Source: Porticoccaceae bacterium
Lineage (GTDB): Bacteria; Pseudomonadota; Gammaproteobacteria; Pseudomonadales; Porticoccaceae
Direction: 5' to 3'
Assembly: GCA_003448675.1 (NCBI GenBank)
Contig: DLXZ01000222.1
Coordinates: 1-5,332 of the forward strand
Length of the DNA: 5,332 bases
Made by a program: the position numbers and the translations under genes. Shown here in pieces: positions 1-5,155 of the stretch. Every line of letters begins with the position of its first letter. Position 1 is the first letter of the stretch. The notes beneath the pieces are model-generated. The model was not told the DNA's origin. It ran no database searches and saw nothing but the letters and a program-made list of their open reading frames with translations.

Positions 1-115
1 AGGGGAGCACGCCAGTCAGGCCCTGGCAGCGGGCGGGGTCACTTTCCCGGAGCCGGTAAAAAAGGCCATGTCACTGGTCGCCAGAGCGATGACTTCGTCC
101 AGCTACCGGCTGTAG
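1..115 (+). CDS. coq7: Coq7-type demethoxyubiquinone hydroxylase, 3' end only
   Basis: Only the last 37 codons are present, read from base 2, with TAG at 113-115; the gene enters from the left edge. The peptide begins GEHASQALAAGG, continues through FPEPVKKAMSLVARAMT and ends SSYRL. From memory this matches the C-terminus of bacterial Coq7 proteins, such as the Pseudomonas homologue with its Glu-x-x-His, Ala-Gly-Gly, Pro-x-Pro-Val-Lys and Met-Thr-x-x-(S/T)-Tyr-Arg pattern. The family is a membrane-associated di-iron monooxygenase that hydroxylates the demethoxy-quinone ring late in ubiquinone synthesis. The visible His (residue 3 of the fragment) is probably the last iron ligand of the ExxH motif, whose Glu would lie just outside the window. 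The gene is convergent with the LysR gene, with 23 bp between stops. No terminator is visible in that gap. The call rests on a short tail, so it is good but not certain. Confidence 0.75.
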   Translation, partial: GEHASQALAAGGVTFPEPVKKAMSLVARAMTSSSYRL

Positions 116-138
116 GTCAGCTTACCGCATCCATCCTG

Positions 139-1101
139 TTATTCCCGCCCCCGCCCCTGGCGAATGCCTTTAATAATATCGAGGATTTTGTCCTTAACCC
201 AGTTATGAACCGGTGAGTTTACCGTGCGATTGTGTTGCACCAGCACCGCCGGGATCAGGGGATCGTGGTCAATGCCCTCTGGATAAGGCCGGCGGACGAT
301 ATCGTAAAACTCCCGCTCCGCTTCAAGGTCATCCGCTGTTGCCAGCATCAGACAATCAGTGGAGTGCAAGGTGCTCAGCGCTGTCATCAACTGATCGGTT
401 ACCAGCGCCTTATTGCGGGGGTTGAGCCCCATCGCGGCAAGCGTGCGATCAAAGCGGCTCTCCGTAAAGGGCGACACTTTATCGGCTATCAGCAGGTAAT
501 ACTGCACGAAAGGGTATCGCAGGATCTCTTCCAGTTTGGGCCGTTTTTTCCCGGCCAGGGGATGTCCCCGCCGCATCCACACCGCAGGCGTAAAGTCCCC
601 CAGGGGGGTTACCGCGAACTCTGGCGGCAACTTTTTCTCTACTTCGAACACGAAGTCAATCTCTCCGGACTCCAGCTCCTGAATCGAATGGTCAGAGATA
701 TTCGACACCGCCAATGTTATTCCCGGAGCTTCCTCACGCAGGATATTGGCCAACTCGGGGATCGCCTGCACCGCCATAAATTCCGGACCAACCACCTGGA
801 TGGCTCCCTCATAGGTAGCCGGATCAAAATCCAGGTTCTGTAACACCGTCGACACATTGTTCAACAATTCCGGTAATACAGTCGCGATCTCCATGGCTCT
901 GGGAGTTGGCACCAGTCCGCGTCCACTGCGGGTAAATAGCGGATCATCAAACAGATTGCGCAAGCGAGACAGGGTTTTACTCATGGCGGGCTGAGTTACA
1001 AACAGCCGTTCAGCCGCGCGGGTAACATTGCGTTCTTCCAGCAAAACATGCAGGGCAACAAGAAGATTCAGGTCAACACGGGAAAGGGAGTCAATGGGCA
1101 T
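139..1101 (-). CDS. LysR-family transcriptional regulator (LeuO/NodD/NahR-like subgroup)
   Basis: A 320-residue protein of normal LysR-type length. Residues about 10-68 form the N-terminal winged helix-turn-helix. They include the recognition region TRAAERLFVTQPAMSKTLSR (27-46), followed by RLRNLFDDPLF and then TRSG and LVPTPRA, the usual linker-helix entry. The DLNLL start and the FDDPLFTR segment resemble the LeuO/NodD/NahR subgroup. Residues about 96-305 are the periplasmic-binding-protein-like effector domain; the ligand cannot be inferred. ATG 1101 places the helix-turn-helix at the family's usual distance from the N-terminus, but no clear Shine-Dalgarno precedes it (AATGCTTATCTA), which is odd beside its neighbours. 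Stop is TAA (139-141). The gene is convergent with the coq7 tail. It is divergent from a predicted small RNA, with a perfect dyad between them, so the RNA is a natural candidate target. Family call is firm; target and ligand are unknown. Confidence 0.95.
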   Translation of the reverse strand: MPIDSLSRVDLNLLVALHVLLEERNVTRAAERLFVTQPAMSKTLSRLRNLFDDPLFTRSGRGLVPTPRAMEIATVLPELLNNVSTVLQNLDFDPATYEGAIQVVGPEFMAVQAIPELANILREEAPGITLAVSNISDHSIQELESGEIDFVFEVEKKLPPEFAVTPLGDFTPAVWMRRGHPLAGKKRPKLEEILRYPFVQYYLLIADKVSPFTESRFDRTLAAMGLNPRNKALVTDQLMTALSTLHSTDCLMLATADDLEAEREFYDIVRRPYPEGIDHDPLIPAVLVQHNRTVNSPVHNWVKDKILDIIKGIRQGRGRE

Positions 1102-1132
1102 TAGATAAGCATTAGTTATGGTATGCCCTAAT

Positions 1133-1160
1133 TTTATATTTTGAGCTTATGTAGAAGCAA
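1133..1160 (-). promoter_or_regulatory. possible promoter of the LysR gene
   Basis: On the - strand, TTGCTT (1155-1160) is followed after 16 bp by TATAAA (1133-1138) in an AT-rich stretch. This would start transcription near 1126 and give a leader of about 25 nt. Only the -10 hexamer is good, so this is a weak sequence-only prediction. Confidence 0.25.
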
Positions 1161-1187
1161 GCCCTGAAACACCCCGCACATTGCTGT

Positions 1188-1203
1188 ATGTTATCAATAA
1201 CAT
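1188..1203. promoter_or_regulatory. perfect 16-bp dyad, candidate regulator operator
   Basis: ATGTTAT, two central bases (CA), then ATAACAT gives a perfect inverted repeat with 7-bp arms. It lies between the LysR start and the predicted small-RNA promoter. Its centre is about 56 bp upstream of the predicted RNA start and about 70 bp upstream of the predicted LysR start. LysR-type proteins commonly bind dyads around -65 in a divergent intergenic region, so position supports an operator. Its even symmetry does not fit the classical T-N11-A motif exactly. It is too AT-rich and U-poor downstream to be a terminator. Confidence 0.4.
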
Positions 1204-1216
1204 CAAAATAATATAT

Positions 1217-1245
1217 TTCAATTATGCAAGCGCGCTCCGTATAGT
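1217..1245 (+). promoter_or_regulatory. predicted sigma-70 promoter of the small RNA
   Basis: TATAGT (1240-1245) is a good -10 hexamer, five of six to consensus. The -35 region is poor: TTCAAT at 1217-1222 with 17-bp spacing matches three of six. A very AT-rich tract (about 1204-1220) lies just upstream and could act as an UP element. A weak -35 with a nearby dyad would fit an activator-dependent promoter. Predicted start is about 1251-1253. It is supported mainly by the terminator 100 bp downstream on the same strand. Confidence 0.4.
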
Positions 1246-1250
1246 GCATT

Positions 1251-1351
1251 CCGTGGCTGGCAAGCCATGGGCTTTAGGAACCTTTGCCAGCGTTTACACC
1301 TCCTAACCCCCTGTATCATACTTTCGGGGAGCGCCAGCTCCCCTTTTTTTT
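1251..1351 (+). ncRNA. predicted small regulatory RNA, about 100 nt
   Basis: No protein gene on the + strand accounts for the strong terminator at 1326-1351: the nearest upstream + strand gene ends at 115, and a LysR gene lies on the opposite strand between them. A -10 box sits at 1240-1245, so the implied transcript is about 100 nt. It has three parts. The first is a 5' hairpin at 1251-1270, CCGTGGCT / GGCA loop / AGCCATGG, eight pairs with one G-U. The second is a mostly unpaired pyrimidine-rich middle containing CACCTCCT (1297-1304), which is anti-Shine-Dalgarno-like. The third is the terminator stem with eight U, the kind of 3' end that Hfq binds. This layout is typical of trans-acting Hfq-dependent RNAs. 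The only reading frames are short, lack a Shine-Dalgarno, and overlap the -10 or run through the terminator. I do not recognise it as a named RNA. Its position divergent from a LysR gene recalls GcvB and OxyS. Confidence 0.5.
1326..1351 (+). terminator. strong rho-independent terminator
   Basis: GGGGAGC (1326-1332), loop GCCA, GCTCCCC (1337-1343), then eight consecutive T (1344-1351). The stem has seven perfect pairs, six of them G-C, with no mismatch. On the - strand the hairpin lacks a following T-run, so it does not serve the osmC-like gene. It must end a + strand transcript that begins in the intergenic region, or read-through from further upstream. Confidence 0.88.
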
Positions 1352-1412
1352 GCCCAGCTTTTGCATAACAGCCCTCTCTATCTCACAAACCTAGTTCGCG
1401 CCACCTGCGTCA

Positions 1413-1838
1413 TCACGCCTCCCACTCGATGATCTCGTAACTATGGGTGATGGTCACGCCGCCCTTACCTAGCATGATTGAAGCCGAACAGTATTTTTCC
1501 GCCGATAATTCCACCGCCCGTTTCACCTGCTTTTCCTTGAGATCGCATCCCGTGACAACAAAATGAATGTTTATCGCGGTGAACACAGCAGGAACCGCGT
1601 CGGCCCGCTGGGCTTCCAGCTTAGCCTCGCAGTTTTGTACCACTTGACGGCTTTTTTTCAAAATGCTGACCACATCAAAGCTGGCACAGCCGCCCATCCC
1701 CAGCAAAATCATTTCCATGGGCCGTATACCCATATTCCGGCCACCATGATCCTCGGGGCCATCCATTACTACACTGTGGCCGCTGCCGGATTCACCAAGG
1801 AACATTGCGCCATCCACCCACTTTACCCTTGCCTGCAT
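1413..1838 (-). CDS. yhfA: OsmC/Ohr-superfamily protein, YhfA-like
   Basis: A 141-residue cytosolic protein of the OsmC fold, close in length and sequence to E. coli YhfA as I recall it: MQARVKWV start, FLGESGSGH, VDLSAEKYC-like segment and ITHSYE end. Both redox cysteines of the superfamily are visible: C51 in LGMGGCASFDVV, on the long central helix, and C117 in SAEKYCSAS. R39 (IRPMEM) is a candidate for the conserved active-site arginine. OsmC and Ohr members reduce organic hydroperoxides, but YhfA-type members have no settled substrate, so peroxidase activity is inference. Two further cysteines (C70, C98) are present. ATG 1838 is supported by AGAGGAGAGG at 1845-1854 on the - strand. The gene is divergent from crp, an arrangement also found in E. 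coli (yhfA-crp) and Pseudomonas (PA0653-vfr). No terminator is seen after its stop; bases 1352-1412 hold nothing I recognise. Confidence 0.9.
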   Translation of the reverse strand: MQARVKWVDGAMFLGESGSGHSVVMDGPEDHGGRNMGIRPMEMILLGMGGCASFDVVSILKKSRQVVQNCEAKLEAQRADAVPAVFTAINIHFVVTGCDLKEKQVKRAVELSAEKYCSASIMLGKGGVTITHSYEIIEWEA

Positions 1839-1888
1839 GAATTGCCTCTCCTCTAAACACCGAAAAGTTACACACTATAACAGTCGCG

Positions 1889-1904
1889 CGGGCAATACTG
1901 CCCG
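1889..1904. promoter_or_regulatory. perfect dyad in the yhfA-crp divergent region
   Basis: CGGGCA, four bases (ATAC), TGCCCG: six perfect pairs. It lies 51 bp upstream of the yhfA start and 93 bp before the crp GTG start. A - strand -10-like TATAGT (1874-1879) lies beside it, so the dyad would cover that promoter's -35 region. It could be an operator or a small leader hairpin. No T-run follows on either strand, so it is not a terminator. It does not resemble a CRP site. Confidence 0.3.
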
Positions 1905-1983
1905 AGGGAAGATGATTTTGAGATGGTTTACAGCGCTTTACCTTCAGTGCGATGATGAGCGCGTATGATCAGGAAACTTTTGT

Positions 1984-1989
1984 GAGGAG
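1984..1989 (+). promoter_or_regulatory. ribosome binding site that decides the crp start
   Basis: GAGGAG sits seven bases before GTG 1997. The upstream in-frame ATG codons at 1952 and 1955 have no purine-rich sequence at the right distance. A -10-like TATGAT at 1964-1969 would start transcription downstream of both ATGs, which also favours the GTG, though its -35 is not convincing. Confidence 0.75.
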
Positions 1990-1996
1990 CACACCA

Positions 1997-2629
1997 GTGG
2001 CATTGCAGCCGATAACACCACATATCCCGAACTTCGAGGAGTTTCTTAACCACACCCGCCGGCGCCGATACCCCAATAAAAGCACGCTTATCTATGCTGG
2101 CGATACCGGTGACACCCTTTATTATATTATCTCAGGCTCTGTCTCCGTGCTGATTGAGGATGACGATGGCCGGGAAATGATTGTCGCCTACCTCAACCCT
2201 GGGGACTTCTTCGGCGAAATGGGCCTATTTGGCCAGGAAGACAGAAGCGCCTGGATTCGTGCTCGAACCGACTGTGAAATCGCTGAAATCAATTACGATG
2301 CGTTTCTCGAGCTGATTGAAACCCACCCGGATTTTCTTTTTTCCGTGAGCAAACAGATGGCCCAGCGTTTGCGGGACACCACACGCAAGGTAGGGGATCT
2401 CGCCTTTTTAGATGTGACCGGTCGGGTGGCCCGCACCCTGCTCGACCTGTGCAAGGAACCGGACGCCATGACCCACCCCGATGGTATGCAAATCAAGATC
2501 ACCCGTCAGGAGATCGGTCGTATCGTGGGCTGCTCCCGGGAAATGGTGGGCCGGGTGCTGAAAAGCCTTGAAGATCAGGGCCTGGTGGTGGCCACCGGCA
2601 AAACCATGGTGGTTCACGGCACCCGCTGA
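1997..2629 (+). CDS. crp: cAMP receptor protein, Crp/Vfr family global regulator
   Basis: A 210-residue cAMP-binding transcription regulator that acts as a homodimer on DNA. Residues about 20-115 form the cyclic-nucleotide-binding barrel and about 138-210 the winged helix-turn-helix. Residues equivalent to the E. coli cAMP contacts are present: G73-E74 (FFGEMGLF), R83-S84 (RSAW) and T128-T129 (RDTTRKV), the last Thr-Thr as in Vfr. The DNA-binding helix [19 protein letters not shown] (168-186) is essentially that of Crp/Vfr, with the R-E-x-V-G-R recognition core. GTG 1997 is chosen over ATG 1952 because it has GAGGAG at ideal spacing and gives 21 residues before RRRY, the same as Vfr as I recall it; ATG would add 15 residues. 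The loop between the GE and RS cAMP contacts is one residue shorter than in E. coli Crp. It is convergent with trpC, with 31 bp between stops. No clear CRP site controls it. Confidence 0.96.
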   Translation: MALQPITPHIPNFEEFLNHTRRRRYPNKSTLIYAGDTGDTLYYIISGSVSVLIEDDDGREMIVAYLNPGDFFGEMGLFGQEDRSAWIRARTDCEIAEINYDAFLELIETHPDFLFSVSKQMAQRLRDTTRKVGDLAFLDVTGRVARTLLDLCKEPDAMTHPDGMQIKITRQEIGRIVGCSREMVGRVLKSLEDQGLVVATGKTMVVHGTR

Positions 2630-2660
2630 ACGAGCCAAACCGAAGATAAGGCTCTGCCCC

Positions 2661-3479
2661 TCAGTTAAACATCTCCATTAGCCGGCGGCCTGGATCGTCG
2701 GCCCGCATAAAGGCCTCCCCCACCAAAAACGCATTCACCCCGTGGCCACGCATGGCCATGACATCGTCGATCGTGTGAATACCACTTTCGGTGACAATCA
2801 GGCGATCCTCGGGAATCTGGTCGAGTAGATTAAAAGTCGTATCCAGACTGGTGTGAAAATTATGCAGGTTGCGATTATTGATACCGATCAGCGGTGTACT
2901 GAGCGTCAAGGCCAAGTCAAGCTCCTTGCGATCGTGCACTTCCACCAGGACATCCAGACCAAGATCTAACGCCAAATCATGCAGACCCTCCAAAGCCGGC
3001 TGATCCAGCGCCGCAACAATCAGTAAAACACAGTCCGCCCCCAGCGCCCTGGACTCATAAATCTGGTAAGGGTCAATCATAAAATCCTTACGCAGAATCG
3101 GCAGACTGGCGGCGCTTTTAGCCTGGCGCAGGTAGCCGTCGCTGCCCTGAAAGAAATCCACATCGGTGAGTACCGATAAGCAGGCTGCCCCCCCTTTTTC
3201 ATAGCTGCGGGCGATTTCCACCACATCGAAACTTTCCCGGATTACACCCTTACTGGGGGAAGCCTTTTTGATTTCGGCAATCACCGCGGCCTGGCCAGCG
3301 CTTATTTTTTGCTGTAACGACTCGGCAAAGCCCCTCGCCTGGACCTGCTCGTCAACCAACTCCCGCAATTGTTCCACCGGCAAACGGCCGCTGCGCTCGG
3401 CCACCTCCTCTGCCTTGCGGGCAAGAATTTTTTTCAACACCGTCGGCGTATCTTTAAGTAAGGCATTTTCCACAGACAT
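2661..3479 (-). CDS. trpC: indole-3-glycerol-phosphate synthase
   Basis: This 272-residue cytosolic enzyme converts carboxyphenylamino-deoxyribulose phosphate to indole-3-glycerol phosphate with loss of CO2, the ring-closing step of tryptophan synthesis. It is a single TIM barrel after an N-terminal helical segment ([16 protein letters not shown]). Family catalytic residues are all present: E69 and K71 in [13 protein letters not shown]131 in [13 protein letters not shown]180 in LVEVH, N201 in INNRNLH, and E231-S232 in TESG. Phosphate-binding FLVGEAFM (251-258) is near the C-terminus. There is no fused TrpF domain, unlike E. coli TrpC-TrpF, so trpF must lie elsewhere. ATG 3479 is chosen because AAGGAAGG lies seven bases upstream and the length then fits the Pseudomonas enzyme. 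An in-frame ATG at 3515, directly abutting the trpD stop, would add 12 residues. It is the last gene of the operon visible here, and no terminator follows its stop. Confidence 0.97.
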   Translation of the reverse strand: MSVENALLKDTPTVLKKILARKAEEVAERSGRLPVEQLRELVDEQVQARGFAESLQQKISAGQAAVIAEIKKASPSKGVIRESFDVVEIARSYEKGGAACLSVLTDVDFFQGSDGYLRQAKSAASLPILRKDFMIDPYQIYESRALGADCVLLIVAALDQPALEGLHDLALDLGLDVLVEVHDRKELDLALTLSTPLIGINNRNLHNFHTSLDTTFNLLDQIPEDRLIVTESGIHTIDDVMAMRGHGVNAFLVGEAFMRADDPGRRLMEMFN

Positions 3480-3486
3480 ATGTATT

Positions 3487-3494
3487 CCTTCCTT
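3487..3494 (-). promoter_or_regulatory. ribosome binding site that decides the trpC start
   Basis: On the - strand AAGGAAGG ends seven bases before ATG 3479. The competing ATG at 3515 has only GGAG about nine bases upstream, inside the end of trpD. The stronger site and the family length both favour 3479. Confidence 0.75.
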
Positions 3495-3515
3495 TGACGC
3501 TACATCAGCCACCAT

Positions 3516-4553
3516 TCAGGCCGGCTCCAGTGCCTCGGTATAGGCCGCCAGCTCAATCAACCGCTCCCCGGCGAGACCACTGCCAATGACGTCCTGGGCA
3601 ATGGCGACCCCATCAGCCACGGTCCCTGCCAGGCCCGCGACATAGATCGCAGCCCCGGCATTAAGTGCAATCAAATCCGCCGCCTTGACTCCCGCTTCGG
3701 TCTTGCGCTTGCCCAGGGCATCGCGAATCAAGCGCAGGGAATCCTCGGCATCGCTTACATCCAGCCCATCGAGCTCCTGACGCTGGATACCAAAATCTTC
3801 CGGCTCCAGACGATACTCGGACACTTCACCGTTTTTCAGTTCCGCCACCGACGTGCCGCCGGCAAGACTGATTTCATCGAGGCCATCATCGCTATGCACC
3901 ACCATAATCCGCTCACTGCCTAACCGCGACAGCACTTGTGCCATGGGCCGGCACAGCGCCCCATCGAAGACACCGATAAGCTGGCGCTTGACCCCCGCCG
4001 GGTTGGTCATGGGACCGAGAATATTAAACAGCGTGCGCACGCCCAGCTCCTGACGCGGCCCGGCAGCGTGCTTCATAGCGCTGTGGTGGGCCGGCGCGAA
4101 CATAAAACCGACGCCCACATCCTCGACGCAACGCCGAACCTGATCTGGTGGCAAACCGAGCCGCACCCCCGCCGCCTCCAGTAAATCGGCGCTGCCACTT
4201 TTACTGCTGACCGAACGATTGCCGTGCTTAACCACCTTGCCACCAGCGGCGGCCACCACAAAGGTGCTGGCAGTGGAAACATTAAACAGGCTGGCGCCAT
4301 CCCCACCGGTGCCAACAATGTCCACCAGGTGCTCACCACTGACCTGAACCCCAGTAGCCAGCTCTCGCATGACCTGCACAGCGCCGGTAATTTCATCGAG
4401 GGTTTCGCCCTTCATACGCAGGGCCACCAGAAAGCCGGCGATCTGGGCGGGCGTCGCCCCACCGGTCATGACCTGGCGCATGACCGCCTCCATGTCTTGC
4501 CGGGAAAGGCTGGCGCCTTCGATGACGCTGGCAATGGCCGCTTTAATGTCCAT
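3516..4553 (-). CDS. trpD: anthranilate phosphoribosyltransferase
   Basis: This 345-residue cytosolic homodimeric enzyme transfers phosphoribose from PRPP to anthranilate. The N-terminal helical domain (about 1-65) carries anthranilate-site elements. The glycine-rich PRPP loop DIVGTGGDG is at 78-86, and [15 protein letters not shown] (109-123) supplies further PRPP and substrate contacts. [15 protein letters not shown] (173-187) is the family signature. D226-E227 in GLDEIS are the likely metal-binding acidic pair. It has no fused TrpG domain, unlike enterobacterial TrpGD. ATG 4553 is chosen because GGAG lies seven bases upstream and the protein then has normal length. The frame stays open to ATG 4724, but that stretch overlaps trpG in another frame and has no family similarity. 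The gap from the trpG stop is 13 bp and the gap to trpC is 36 bp, consistent with one mRNA. Confidence 0.97.
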   Translation of the reverse strand: MDIKAAIASVIEGASLSRQDMEAVMRQVMTGGATPAQIAGFLVALRMKGETLDEITGAVQVMRELATGVQVSGEHLVDIVGTGGDGASLFNVSTASTFVVAAAGGKVVKHGNRSVSSKSGSADLLEAAGVRLGLPPDQVRRCVEDVGVGFMFAPAHHSAMKHAAGPRQELGVRTLFNILGPMTNPAGVKRQLIGVFDGALCRPMAQVLSRLGSERIMVVHSDDGLDEISLAGGTSVAELKNGEVSEYRLEPEDFGIQRQELDGLDVSDAEDSLRLIRDALGKRKTEAGVKAADLIALNAGAAIYVAGLAGTVADGVAIAQDVIGSGLAGERLIELAAYTEALEPA

Positions 4554-4566
4554 GTTCACACTCCGT

Positions 4567-5145
4567 TCAGGCTTCCAGGAAGTTACGCAGGAGATCGTGC
4601 CCATGCTCGGTGAGAATGGATTCGGGGTGGAACTGCACCCCCTCAACCGCCAGCTCCCGGTGGCGCACACCCATGATCTCATCGACCTCGCCGTCTTCGC
4701 CAAGGGTCCAGGCGCTGATTTCAAGGCAATCCGGCAGGCTGGCTTTTGCTATCACCAGGGAATGATAACGGGTGGCCTCGAAAGGGTTGCCCAGGCCGCG
4801 AAACACGCCGCGGTCATCGTGATGAATCAGCGAGGTCTTGCCATGCATCACCTGCCTGGCCCGAACAATTTTGCCCCCGAAAGCCTGGCCGATACTTTGA
4901 TGACCCAGGCATATCCCCAGTAACGGGATCTTTCCGGCAAACACCGCGACGGTCGCCAACGATATACCTGCTTCGTTAGGCGTGCAGGGCCCCGGTGATA
5001 TAACGATTTTTTCCGGCGCCATGGTTTCTATGTCGGCGATCGTGATTTCGTCGTTACGCACCACGTGGACGTCGGCCTTTAGTTCGCCTAAATATTGCAC
5101 CACGTTGTAGGTAAAGGAGTCGTAGTTATCAATCATTAACAGCAT
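4567..5145 (-). CDS. trpG: anthranilate synthase glutamine amidotransferase subunit
   Basis: This 192-residue class I glutamine amidotransferase hydrolyses glutamine and channels ammonia to TrpE. It begins [14 protein letters not shown], the standard TrpG/PabA start. The oxyanion-loop motif [11 protein letters not shown] is at 50-60. The nucleophile C79 is in [17 protein letters not shown], and the catalytic pair H173 and E175 is in [14 protein letters not shown]. It is a stand-alone subunit of usual length. ATG 5145 has AGGGG six bases upstream (cccct at 5152-5156 on the + strand) and lies 10 bp after the trpE stop, so TrpE and TrpG are probably made in step. Family members can double as PabA in folate synthesis, which sequence alone cannot exclude; the trp context makes TrpG the primary call. 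Confidence 0.97.
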   Translation of the reverse strand: MLLMIDNYDSFTYNVVQYLGELKADVHVVRNDEITIADIETMAPEKIVISPGPCTPNEAGISLATVAVFAGKIPLLGICLGHQSIGQAFGGKIVRARQVMHGKTSLIHHDDRGVFRGLGNPFEATRYHSLVIAKASLPDCLEISAWTLGEDGEVDEIMGVRHRELAVEGVQFHPESILTEHGHDLLRNFLEA

Positions 5146-5155
5146 AACGAACCCC

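Noticed and set aside
232..843. Long + strand frame opposite the LysR gene
   Set aside because: It is a shadow of the regulator's coding sequence with no recognisable protein features; the - strand product has clear LysR domains.
1105..1150. ATAAGC ... GCTTAT inverted repeat upstream of the LysR gene
   Set aside because: Six-base arms 34 bp apart in AT-rich DNA are expected by chance.
1244..1306. Small ORFs inside the predicted RNA (GTG 1244, ATG 1268)
   Set aside because: Neither has a Shine-Dalgarno; the first overlaps the -10 box and the second reads through the terminator stem and T-run.
1301..1311. Pairing of the predicted RNA with the trpG ribosome site (AACCCC with GGGGUU)
   Set aside because: Only about six contiguous pairs, which is common by chance against any purine-rich ribosome site.
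1978..1999. Possible CRP autoregulatory site around TGTGA at 1981-1985
   Set aside because: Only one half-site is good; at the correct 6-bp spacing the second half (CACCA) matches TCACA in just two of five, and the element coincides with the crp ribosome site.
2632..2654. GAGCC ... GGCTC inverted repeat between crp and trpC stops as a terminator
   Set aside because: The stem is only five pairs with a 13-base loop, and no T-run follows on either strand.
4554..4724. N-terminal extension of trpD to ATG 4724
   Set aside because: It overlaps the conserved end of trpG in another frame, has no TrpD-like sequence, and ATG 4553 has a proper ribosome site.
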